Below are positions 38,571-45,119 of a stretch of 64,000 nucleotides of DNA, one piece after another. Each line of letters opens with the position of its first letter. The first letter of the stretch is position 1. This DNA comes from Candidatus Tectomicrobia bacterium. GTDB lineage: Bacteria; UBA8248. The stretch lies in the NCBI GenBank assembly GCA_016192135.1, contig JACPUR010000037.1:54535-118534 (forward strand), written 5' to 3'. The position numbers and the translations under genes are program-made. The notes beneath the pieces are model-generated. The model made no database searches and was not told where the DNA came from. It saw only the letters and a list, made by a program, of their open reading frames with translations.

Positions 38571-39056
38571 ATGCAGCAGTTCACTCCATGCCTGTGGTTC
38601 GATGACCAAGCCGAAGAAGCGGCGAACTTTCATGTATCGGTTTTCAAGAACTCCAAAATCGGGAGCGTTTCTTACTATGGCGACGCGGGCGCGAATGTCT
38701 CCGGAAGGCCGAAGGGGACCGTGATGACGGTGACGTTCCAGCTCGACGGGCAAGAATTCATGGCGCTGAACGGCGGCCCGGTGTTCAAGTTTTCGCCTGC
38801 CATATCCTTCATGGTGAACCGCGAGACGCAGCAGGAAGTAGACCGATTGTGGGAAAAACTCTCCGAGGGCGGAGAAAAAGAGCAATGCGGCTGGCTGAAG
38901 GACAAGTATGGGGTGTCCTGGCAGATCATTCCAACGGAGCTGGGCGAGATGATGCAGGACGGGGACCCGGAGAAGTCCGAAAGGGTCATGAAGGCGCTGC
39001 TTCAGATGAATAAGATTGACATCGAAAGCTTAAAGCAAGCGTGCGAACAACGATAA
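38571..39056 (+). CDS. VOC-family protein (PhnB-like, 3-demethylubiquinone methyltransferase-like fold)
   Basis: A 161-residue VOC protein: [20 protein letters not shown] at the N-terminus, [18 protein letters not shown], and [19 protein letters not shown] near the C-terminus, the usual PhnB-like signature. A strong AAGGAGGGA ribosome-binding site fixes ATG 38571. Its base composition is visibly lower in GC and its third positions are mixed, unlike both neighbours, which suggests recent acquisition. The stop overlaps the next start (TAATG), so it is coupled to the MoaD-like gene. Confidence 0.87.
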   Translation: MQQFTPCLWFDDQAEEAANFHVSVFKNSKIGSVSYYGDAGANVSGRPKGTVMTVTFQLDGQEFMALNGGPVFKFSPAISFMVNRETQQEVDRLWEKLSEGGEKEQCGWLKDKYGVSWQIIPTELGEMMQDGDPEKSERVMKALLQMNKIDIESLKQACEQR

Positions 39057-39358
39057 TGGCCATGATCCGCGTCGTCCTCCCCGAGCACCTGCGCACCCTC
39101 GCGCGCGCCGCGGGCGAGGAGGTGGAGGTCGAGGCCGAGCGGGCCACGCTGGGCGCGCTCCTCGACGCCGTCGAGGCCCGCTACCCGGCCCTGCGCGGCA
39201 CCATCCGCGACCACGCCACACTGAAGCGGCGTCCCTTCGTGCGCTTCTTCGCCTGCGGGGAGGACCTCTCCCACGAGCCCCCGGAGGCGCCCCTGCCCGA
39301 TGCCGTGGTCTCCGGGGCCGAGCCCTTCCTCATCGTGGGGGCCCTCGCGGGGGGGTAG
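39056..39358 (+). CDS. MoaD/ThiS-family sulfur-carrier-like protein
   Basis: A 100-residue ubiquitin-fold protein ending in the hallmark Gly-Gly ([10 protein letters not shown]), the site of thiocarboxylate formation in MoaD and ThiS. The N-terminus [20 protein letters not shown] and the central [20 protein letters not shown] fit the family. ATG 39056 overlaps the VOC stop; a second ATG at 39062 is an alternative. No MoaE, MoeB or ThiF is nearby, so its partner is unknown. High-GC coding like the BNR gene, unlike the VOC gene between them. Confidence 0.8.
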   Translation: MAMIRVVLPEHLRTLARAAGEEVEVEAERATLGALLDAVEARYPALRGTIRDHATLKRRPFVRFFACGEDLSHEPPEAPLPDAVVSGAEPFLIVGALAGG

Positions 39359-39425
39359 AAAGGCGGGGCAATCGCAAGGGAGCGCGGGGCCCCCCGGCGC
39401 CGGAGGAAGCCATACAAAACCAGGA

Positions 39426-39457
39426 AGGGCGCCCTTCGCGGGGGCGCCCTCTTTTTT
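39426..39457 (+). terminator. Rho-independent terminator
   Basis: Stem AGGGCGCCC / GGGCGCCCT (39426-39434 with 39442-39450), then C and six T. It ends the BNR-VOC-MoaD unit. Beyond it, to about 39718, lies an AT-rich non-coding stretch of about 260 bases with several repeats of CGGCAA-like sequence and no clear gene. Confidence 0.88.
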
Positions 39458-39718
39458 CGTCCGATGTGAAATTGCACATATGGCAAACCGGCTCATCGGC
39501 AATCTGCCAATTCGGCAAAATGACAATCCCGCCAAAATACCAATAACTCGTACTCTAATAGATATATGGGATGCGAGCGTCTCAGGGAGGAATTATCCGG
39601 CCTATATGCCGGCGAAATGAAAGTGGATGGCATTTTTATTGCTATTTCCGGTTTTGCTGCCTTTGCTCCCTCCGCGTCTCCCGGATCCCAACGCACCCCT
39701 GGCAAGAAGGAGAGAAAC

Positions 39719-39799
39719 ATGATTCTTCGCGTTGACCCTCTGACTGTCATCGCGCTGCTCGGCGTCGCGGTGGCGCTTGTGGCGGTAAGCGCCCGCTAG
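39719..39799 (+). CDS. 26-residue single-helix microprotein, copy 1
   Basis: A tiny ORF of 27 codons including the stop. A good ribosome-binding site AAGGAGAG lies about six bases before the ATG. The peptide starts MILRVD, continues as an uninterrupted hydrophobic helix (VIALLGVAVALVAVSA) and ends in Arg. It should insert in the membrane with charged residues at both ends. A second ORF of identical length and closely related sequence lies 54 bases downstream. No known microprotein family was recognised. Confidence 0.6.
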   Translation: MILRVDPLTVIALLGVAVALVAVSAR

Positions 39800-39853
39800 G
39801 AAACCCCGGCCGCTCTCGCGGAAGCCGGGCGGCCCGCAAAAGGGAGGACGACC

Positions 39854-39934
39854 ATGATACTGCGCGTTGATGCATTGCTCGTCATCGCCGTGCTCGGCAT
39901 CGCGGTCGCCATCGTGGCACTGGCCACGCGCTAG
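39854..39934 (+). CDS. 26-residue single-helix microprotein, copy 2
   Basis: Same length and design as the preceding ORF, starting MILRVD, with hydrophobic VIAVLGIAVAIVALAT and a final Arg. A GGGAGG ribosome-binding site lies six bases upstream. By hand alignment 18 of 26 residues are identical and the rest are mostly conservative (Leu/Val, Val/Ile, Ser/Ala). About eight codons differ only silently. This pattern suggests selection on the protein, making both ORFs likely real. Confidence 0.6.
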   Translation: MILRVDALLVIAVLGIAVAIVALATR

Positions 39935-40250
39935 TAAGGCCGCCCGCCTTCGGATTTGAGGGCCGGCCTCGCCTCGATGAAGAGGTGAGGGGGGGGTGCT
40001 TCGCGCCGAAAAGCCCTCGCCGCGGAGCGGCCCGCCCCCGGCGCTCTTGGGCCGCGCGGCGGGCACCGGATTCCCGCCGGATTCGCCTGGTGCCGGAGGC
40101 GGACTCGACCTCCCCTAATGGGCTTGCTCCCGGAATCTGGGCGGAGGCCGATCCTTGCAAATCTTCCAGCTCATGTAAGATTTGCAAGGATATTTGCGGA
40201 TTTTTCGGTTTATCCTTGTATTTCTTCCATCAGATGGATAAAATACAAGG
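39935..40250. other. Intergenic region before the DUF4143 ATPase with two matched hairpins
   Basis: About 316 bases without a gene. The first 200 are GC-rich. The last 100 are AT-rich and carry two 41-base dyads (listed separately). A weak promoter (TTGCGG at 40194-40199, 17 bases, TGTATT) may sit between or within the dyads. Confidence 0.5.
40151..40191. repeat. Hairpin/dyad 1 before DUF4143 ATPase
   Basis: Perfect 15-bp inverted repeat: ATCCTTGCAAATCTT (40151-40165) and AAGATTTGCAAGGAT (40177-40191) with an 11-base loop. It is the same total length (41 bases) as dyad 2, and its outer seven pairs are identical to that dyad. Confidence 0.85.
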
Positions 40251-40252
40251 AT
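40212..40252. repeat. Hairpin/dyad 2 overlapping the ATPase start
   Basis: 12-bp arms ATCCTTGTATTT (40212-40223) and AAATACAAGGAT (40241-40252), with five further inner pairs beyond two mismatches. The right arm includes the first two bases of the ATPase ATG. Compared with dyad 1, stem positions 8, 10 and 11 differ on both strands so that pairing is kept. Confidence 0.85.
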
Positions 40253-41423
40253 GATAGACCGGCGGATCAGGGAAAAGGTCAAGCAAGCTCTGGCCTATCA
40301 GGCCGCCGTGGCCATCATCGGGCCGCGGCAAGTGGGGAAAACCACCCTCGCCCTCGAAATCGGGAGCGAGACGGGCGCGACCTATCTCGATCTCGAAGAC
40401 CGGACGGATCGGGAAAAGCTGAGCGACCCGAAGCTGTTCCTCGAACGCTACGAGGACAGCCTCGTCATCCTGGACGAGATCCACCGCGTGCCGGAATTGT
40501 TCCAGGACCTAAGAGGCATCATCGACCGGGGGCGCCGCAAGGGAAAACGGACCGGGCGCTTCCTCGTGCTCGGCTCGGCCTCCATCGACCTGTTGCGGCA
40601 GTCCGGCGAAAGCCTGGCGGGCCGGATCGCCTACGTGGACATGGGGCCGCTCGATATTCTCGAAGTGCCCGCAGGCGCGGACGCCCTCAATACGCTCTGG
40701 GTGCGCGGCGGGTATCCCGACAGCTACCTCGCCCCGGACGACGAGCGGAGCCTTCAAATCCGCAAGGATTTCATCCGAACCTACCTCCAGCGGGACGTAG
40801 GGTTGTTCGCGCCGCGCCTTCCGGCGGAGACGCTGGAGCGGCTCTGGACGATGCTGGCGCACAGCCAGGGCAGTCTTCTCAATGCGTCACGCCTGGCGAG
40901 CGGCCTCGGCGTCAGCACCCAGACCGTGACGCGCTATATCGATCTTCTCGCGGACCTTTTGCTTGTGCGCCGCCTGCCGCCCTTCCGCGCCAATATCGGC
41001 AAGCGCCTGGTGAAGTCGCCCAAGACCTATGTGCGGGACAGCGGCCTGGTCCACGCCCTGCTCGGCATTGCGGATCACAACGCCCTGGCGGGCCACCCCG
41101 TGGTCGGCGCGAGTTGGGAGGGCTTCGTGATCGAGAATCTTCTGGCGGCGGCCCCGCCCCGGACCATGGCGAGCTTTTACCGCACCTCCGCGGGCGCGGA
41201 AATCGACCTCGTGCTCGAGCTTCCGGGCAAGCGCGGCCTCTGGGCCATCGAGATCAAGCGCGGACTCTCGGCGAGCCCCGGCAAGGGATTCCATAACGCC
41301 CGGGAGGACCTGAAGCCGAAGCGATCCTTCGTCGTCTACTCGGGCGAGGAACACCACCCGGCGGCCAAGGGCGTCGAGGCCATCGGCCTCCGCGAAATGG
41401 CGTCGCTGCTGGCGGAGGGGTGA
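40251..41423 (+). CDS. AAA-type ATP-binding protein with DUF4143 domain
   Basis: A 390-residue ATPase. The N-terminal AAA_14-type domain has Walker A IGPRQVGKTTL and Walker B SLVILDEIHRVPE. The arginine-rich middle has LVLGSASIDLLRQSGESLAG. The C-terminal DUF4143 part includes an HTH-like stretch (NASRLASGLGVSTQTVTRY) and a PD-(D/E)XK-like end (AGAEIDLVLELPGKRGLWAI with EIKRG). These widespread genes have no established function. The ATG at 40251 overlaps dyad 2 and has no spaced ribosome-binding site, so expression may be controlled there. A tRNA-Leu gene follows on the other strand. Confidence 0.85.
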   Translation: MIDRRIREKVKQALAYQAAVAIIGPRQVGKTTLALEIGSETGATYLDLEDRTDREKLSDPKLFLERYEDSLVILDEIHRVPELFQDLRGIIDRGRRKGKRTGRFLVLGSASIDLLRQSGESLAGRIAYVDMGPLDILEVPAGADALNTLWVRGGYPDSYLAPDDERSLQIRKDFIRTYLQRDVGLFAPRLPAETLERLWTMLAHSQGSLLNASRLASGLGVSTQTVTRYIDLLADLLLVRRLPPFRANIGKRLVKSPKTYVRDSGLVHALLGIADHNALAGHPVVGASWEGFVIENLLAAAPPRTMASFYRTSAGAEIDLVLELPGKRGLWAIEIKRGLSASPGKGFHNAREDLKPKRSFVVYSGEEHHPAAKGVEAIGLREMASLLAEG

Positions 41424-41505
41424 GGGGCGGGAAAAACGGGAAGCGCCCGGAAAAGATGCCTCTTGTTTCGGACAAGCCCTCCATCGTCCAACATTGCAAA
41501 ATACT

Positions 41506-41591
41506 TGGTGCCGGAGGGGGGAATCGAACCCCCATGGGCTTGCGCCCGGCGGATTTTGAGTCCGCTGCGTCTACCGTTCCGCCACTCCGGC
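41506..41591 (-). tRNA. tRNA-Leu (anticodon CAA)
   Basis: 86 bases on the minus strand with a 7-bp acceptor stem GCCGGAG / CTCCGGC, then A and encoded CCA (41506-41508). The anticodon stem GCGGA / TCCGC encloses loop CTCAAAA, giving anticodon CAA for UUG codons. The T-arm GGGGGTTCGATTCCCCC is standard, and the long variable arm marks a class II tRNA. Confidence 0.95.
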
Positions 41592-41608
41592 GGGGCTAGG
41601 GCCGTCAA

Positions 41609-41637
41609 CATGTACCGGAATTTCCCCCTCCCGGCAA
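41609..41637 (-). promoter_or_regulatory. Possible promoter of the tRNA-Leu gene
   Basis: On the minus strand TTGCCG (41637-41632) and TACATG (41614-41609) are 17 bases apart, about 17 bases before the tRNA 5' end. Confidence 0.4.
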
Positions 41638-41703
41638 TCTAGCGGGCTCCCCCGGGCTTTGGTAGCCTCCCCTGTCGGCCAACCCCCCGGAGGAGTGCGC
41701 GCC

Positions 41704-42486
41704 ATGCTCATCGACACGGACCGCCTGGACGACTACGAGCTCGTCGACCTCAGCCACCCCTGGGGCCACGGCGCCCCTCTCTGGCCCTACTTCCCGGACA
41801 TCAGGATCGAGCGCTTCCACTACCACGCGAAGAGCCAGGTGCTCAGCCAGCAGATCACCACCTTCATGCACTGCACCACCCACACCGACGCCCCCGCCCA
41901 CGTCATCGAGGGGAAGCCCTTCATGGACGAGGTCCCGCTGCGGAGCTTCTTCGGGAGCGCCGTGTGCGTGGACATCCCCAAGGAGGAGTGGGGGGTCATC
42001 ACCGCCCAGGACCTGGAGGGCGCCCGCCCTGAGATCCGTCCCGGCGACATCGTCCTCATCCACACCGGCTGGCATCACCACTACGGGGACAACACCAAGT
42101 ACTTCATCTACTCGCCGGGCCTCTACCGGGAGGCGGGGGAGTGGCTCGTCCGGCGCGGGGTGAAGGGGGTGGGGGTGGACCAGCAGGCCCTCGATCACCC
42201 CCTCGGCACGAAGATCGCCTGGGGGCCCCAGCCCATCTGCCCCTTCACGATCGACGAGTACCGGGCCCGCACCGGCCGCCACCCCGGGGAAGACTTCCCG
42301 GATTGGGAGCCCTGCCACCGGCTCCTGCTCGGAAACGGCATCGCGGGCTTCGAGAACGTGGGCGGAGACTTGGACCGGGTGGTGGGCAGGCGTTTCGCCC
42401 TCGCCGCCTTCCCCTGGCGGTGGCGAGGCGGGGACGGCTGCATCGTCCGGATGGTGGCTTTCCTGACGAAGGAAGAGGCTCGGTAG
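41704..42486 (+). CDS. Cyclase-family protein (kynurenine formamidase-like hydrolase)
   Basis: A 260-residue metal-dependent amidohydrolase-like protein. The fold signature is LVDLSHPWGHGAPLWP near the N-terminus, then the metal-binding motif CTTHTDAPAHVIEG (HxDxPxH). GDIVLIHTGWHHHYGD and GVDQQALDHPLG follow. Relatives hydrolyse N-formylkynurenine or cyclic amides and esters; the substrate here is unknown. GGAGGAG precedes the ATG. No kynurenine-pathway genes are adjacent. It converges on fmdB with three bases between the stops. Confidence 0.85.
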   Translation: MLIDTDRLDDYELVDLSHPWGHGAPLWPYFPDIRIERFHYHAKSQVLSQQITTFMHCTTHTDAPAHVIEGKPFMDEVPLRSFFGSAVCVDIPKEEWGVITAQDLEGARPEIRPGDIVLIHTGWHHHYGDNTKYFIYSPGLYREAGEWLVRRGVKGVGVDQQALDHPLGTKIAWGPQPICPFTIDEYRARTGRHPGEDFPDWEPCHRLLLGNGIAGFENVGGDLDRVVGRRFALAAFPWRWRGGDGCIVRMVAFLTKEEAR

Positions 42487-42489
42487 GGC

Positions 42490-42843
42490 TCAATCCTTCT
42501 TCTTGCCCGCGGGCTTGCTCTCTGGTTTGCTCTCCGGCTTGCTCTCGGCCTTCGCCTCGGTCTTGGGCTCGGGCTTGGCGTCGGCTTTCTTCTCGCTTGC
42601 GCCGTCGCCGCCTCCGCCCTCGGAGGCGCTCTCGGATTTCTTCTTGTCCTTGCCGTTCGAGCCGTAGCCGCCGGTGGCGTACCAGCCCGCGCCCTTGAGG
42701 TGGAAGGCGGAGCGCGAGACCTTGCGGCGGAGCCTCAGCGCCCCGCAGGCGGGGCACTTGCGGATGGGCTTATCGGTGGCCTTCTGGATCTTCTCGGTCC
42801 CTTCGCCGCAGGCCTGGCATTCGTACTCGTAGATCGGTGTCAC
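42490..42843 (-). CDS. FmdB-family zinc-ribbon protein with low-complexity tail
   Basis: A 117-residue protein. The N-terminal 40 residues form a zinc ribbon (PIYEYECQACGEGTEKIQ and RKCPACGALRLRRKV, four Cys in two CxxC knuckles). A short FmdB core (FHLKGAGWYATGGYG) follows. From about residue 63 the chain is low-complexity Lys/Glu/Pro/Ser with repeats of ESKP. The family is sometimes called a putative regulatory protein; its role is not proven. It may share a transcript with ilvE, whose stop lies about 60 bases upstream. Confidence 0.87.
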   Translation of the reverse strand: MTPIYEYECQACGEGTEKIQKATDKPIRKCPACGALRLRRKVSRSAFHLKGAGWYATGGYGSNGKDKKKSESASEGGGGDGASEKKADAKPEPKTEAKAESKPESKPESKPAGKKKD

Positions 42844-42901
42844 GGTGCCGCTTCCTCCCGTCTTCCCCGGCTCCGCCGAAGGCGGCCGGCCGTGGAAAAC
42901 G

Positions 42902-43816
42902 TCAAACGGATGTGAGCCACTTGAGCCGGCCCTCGTCCTCGCCGTTCACCACGGCGAAGAAGGCTGTCTGGAGACGCTGGGTGACGGGGCCGGGCCTGCC
43001 CTCGCCCACCTGGCGGCCGTCCACCTCGCGGATGGGGGTGACCTCGGCGGCGGTGCCGGTGAAGAAGGCCTCGTCGGCGGTGTAGACCTCGTCGCGCGTG
43101 ATCGAGCCCACCTCGAAGGGCACGCCCTGCTCGCGGGCCAGGTCGATGACGGTGTCGCGCGTCACGCCCCGCAGGACGCCGTGCAGGGGCGGGGTCTTGA
43201 GCACCCCGTCGCGGACGATGAAGATGTTCTCGCCCGAGCCCTGGGCCACGAGGCCCTCCGGGTCGAGCATGATGGCCTCGTCGAAGCCCGCCTTGATGGC
43301 CTCCACCTTGGCCATCTGGCTGACGGCGTAGTTGCCGGTGGTCTTGGCCTTGGTCATGTAGCTGTTCGGGTGGTGGCTGGTGAAGGAGGATATCTTGCAG
43401 CGGATGCCTTTCTTGAGCCCCTCCTCCCCGAGGTAGGCCCCCCAGTGCCACACGGCCACGAGGCAGTTCACCGGGGCGCCCATCGGGTTCACCCCCATCG
43501 AGCCGTAGCCCAGCCAGACGAGGGGCCGGATGTAGCACGACTCGACCTTGTTCCGGCGGATGGTTTCGAGGACGGCCTCGGTGAACGCCTTGCGCTCGAA
43601 GGGGATGTCGAGCCCCGTGATGCGGGCCGAGTCGTAGAGCCGCCGCATATGCTCGTGGAGGCGGAACACGGCCGGGCCCCGGCGCGTCTTGTAGCAGCGG
43701 ATGCCCTCGAACACCCCGAGCCCGTAGTGGAGGCTGTGGGTGAGGACGTGGATTTTGGCCTCGTCCCAGGGGACGAACTTCCCGTCGATCCAGATCTGCT
43801 CGGTCGCGCCTTTCAA
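42902..43816 (-). CDS. ilvE: Branched-chain amino acid aminotransferase
   Basis: A 304-residue class IV PLP-dependent transaminase for the last step of Leu/Ile/Val synthesis. LTHSLHYGLGVFEGIRCYKT is typical. The PLP lysine is within SYMTKAKTTGNYAVSQMAK. DEAIMLDPEGLVAQGSGENI and the GVTRDTVIDLA phosphate cup follow. The TTG start at 43816 is supported by TAGGAGGCGGAC immediately upstream. It complements the ilv genes near the left end of the window. Confidence 0.93.
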   Translation of the reverse strand: MKGATEQIWIDGKFVPWDEAKIHVLTHSLHYGLGVFEGIRCYKTRRGPAVFRLHEHMRRLYDSARITGLDIPFERKAFTEAVLETIRRNKVESCYIRPLVWLGYGSMGVNPMGAPVNCLVAVWHWGAYLGEEGLKKGIRCKISSFTSHHPNSYMTKAKTTGNYAVSQMAKVEAIKAGFDEAIMLDPEGLVAQGSGENIFIVRDGVLKTPPLHGVLRGVTRDTVIDLAREQGVPFEVGSITRDEVYTADEAFFTGTAAEVTPIREVDGRQVGEGRPGPVTQRLQTAFFAVVNGEDEGRLKWLTSV

Positions 43817-43902
43817 GTCCGCCTCCTAGGAAAAAACCATCCCGCAAGCCGGCAAAACCGGCCAAGTATAGGGGGGGAGGCCCACGGGCGCAAGCGCCCA
43901 CG

Positions 43903-43955
43903 TCACGCCCCGTAGACCTCTGGATTCAACAGCATGGCGGGATGTTCCGTCCATG
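43903..43955 (-). pseudogene. 3' remnant of a second hydroxyacid dehydrogenase gene
   Basis: On the minus strand this reads PAMLLNPEVYGA and a stop, nearly identical to the end of the intact dehydrogenase next door (SMLLNPEVYKA and stop). At DNA level 24 of 25 bases match (43913-43937 against 44133-44157). The rest of the gene is missing, so this is probably the tail of a lost paralogue or a recombination scar. Confidence 0.6.
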
Positions 43956-44003
43956 AAAAAAGCCAGGGCCGTGAAGCTCTCTCCACTTCTCCATCACCCC
44001 CTG

Positions 44004-44104
44004 CCCCTCTCCTAAGGGGAGAGGGGGGTGGCAAGCTCCTCGCCGTCACGTGCAACCGGCCGCGGCGCCCTCTCCCTATGGGAGAGGGCCGGGGTGAGGG
44101 GACA
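44004..44104. repeat. Family-A palindromic repeats (two copies)
   Basis: A CCCCTCTCC/GGAGAGGGG palindrome at 44004-44026. A second copy, GCCCTCTCCC/GGGAGAGGGC (44067-44076 with 44080-44089), is followed by CGGGGTGAGGGG. The second copy shares GGGAGAGGGCCGGGGTGAGG exactly with the copy near 49.5 kb. Confidence 0.8.
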
Positions 44105-44122
44105 CCGTGATCTCCCCTCGCC

Positions 44123-45106
44123 CTATGCCTTATACACCTCTGGATTCAACAGCATGGAAGCGTCGGGCCGCTCCCCCCGCAGGGCGCGGAGCACGCCGTC
44201 GGCGGCCATCTCGTTGATGCGCTCGCGCGCCTGGTGGGTGGCCCCGGCCTGGTGGGGGGTGAAGACCACGTTGGGAAGGGAGAACAGCGGGGTGTCCTTC
44301 GAGGCCGGCTCCTCCTCGAAGACATCGAGCCCCGCCCCGGCGATCACCCCCTCCCGAAGCGCCCGGACGAGCGCCGCTTCGTCGATGACCGCCCCCCGGG
44401 CGCAGTTCACGAGGATGGCCCTCCGCTTCATCATCCGCAGGCGGGCCGCGCCGAACATGTGGCGGGTCTCGGGGGTGAGGCTGCAGTGGATGGAGACGAT
44501 ATCGGATTCTCGGGTGAGGGTGTCCAGGTCCGCCGGCTCGGCCCCGCCCGCCCGCACCCGCTCCGGCGAAAGGAAGGCGTCGTAGGCCAGGATGCGCCCC
44601 TCGAAGCCCCGGAGGAGCCGCGCGAGCTGCCGCCCGACGTTGCCGAAGCCCACGATGCCGAAGGTGGCGCCCGTCAGCTCCCAGCGGATGTTCACCTTGT
44701 CGCGCCAGTGGCCCCGGCGCAGGTTCTCCATCCCCTGGGGGATCTCCCGCACCGCGGCGAGAATCAGCCCCAGGGCCATCTCGGCGACCGAGACGGCGTT
44801 CGAGCCGGGGCAGTTCACCACCGGCACCCCGCGGCGGGTGGCGGCCGGGATGTCGATGTTCTCGACCCCTACGCCGATCTTGGCGATGATCCGCAGCTTG
44901 TCCGCCGTCTCGATGACGGGCGCCGTGATCTGCTCGCGCGAGGTCACGATGAGGGCGTCCCAGCCCTTGGCGTCGCGGAGGAGCTCCGCCTCGGACCACT
45001 TCCGGGCGCCGCCGTCGCGGATCTCGCCGTGCGGCGAGAGGAGCCGCCGCAGCGTCTCGCGGGGCTCCCGGAACTCCGGGATGAAGAAGACAGGCTTCGC
45101 GCTCAA
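44123..45106 (-). CDS. D-isomer-specific 2-hydroxyacid dehydrogenase (SerA-like)
   Basis: A 327-residue NAD-dependent dehydrogenase. The nucleotide fold is TFGIVGFGNVGRQLARLL. The catalytic Arg is in LVNCARGAVIDEAAL, the Glu in LDVFEEEPA, and the His in FTPHQAGATHQA. It has no C-terminal ACT domain, so it is shorter than classical SerA. The substrate could be 3-phosphoglycerate or another 2-hydroxyacid. The TTG start at 45106 is supported by GGGAGGAGCC. It follows nadX with 13 bases between the genes, so they probably form one unit. Confidence 0.87.
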   Translation of the reverse strand: MSAKPVFFIPEFREPRETLRRLLSPHGEIRDGGARKWSEAELLRDAKGWDALIVTSREQITAPVIETADKLRIIAKIGVGVENIDIPAATRRGVPVVNCPGSNAVSVAEMALGLILAAVREIPQGMENLRRGHWRDKVNIRWELTGATFGIVGFGNVGRQLARLLRGFEGRILAYDAFLSPERVRAGGAEPADLDTLTRESDIVSIHCSLTPETRHMFGAARLRMMKRRAILVNCARGAVIDEAALVRALREGVIAGAGLDVFEEEPASKDTPLFSLPNVVFTPHQAGATHQARERINEMAADGVLRALRGERPDASMLLNPEVYKA

Positions 45107-45119
45107 GGCTCCTCCCGGG

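Larger units (their letters stand above)
43817..44122. other. Intergenic region with repeats and a gene-tail remnant
   Basis: About 306 bases. Next to ilvE are small GC hairpins (GCCGG/CCGGC near 43850 and GGGCGC/GCGCCC at 43886-43899). Then come a copy of the end of the adjacent dehydrogenase gene and two family-A palindromic repeats (44004-44026 and 44067-44104). Confidence 0.6.

Noticed and set aside
39566-39718. Longer 77-codon version of microprotein copy 1
   Set aside because: The added N-terminal part has no ribosome-binding site and no counterpart in copy 2. The duplicate shows that the ORF begins at MILRVD.
40151-40252. CRISPR-like array (two repeats with a spacer)
   Set aside because: There are only two units, each an internal hairpin with differing sequence, no regular spacers and no cas genes.
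34741-41600. A prophage, integron or defence island
   Set aside because: No integrase, capsid, nuclease-methylase or toxin-antitoxin gene was found. Only loose hints of an island remain (composition, tRNA edge).
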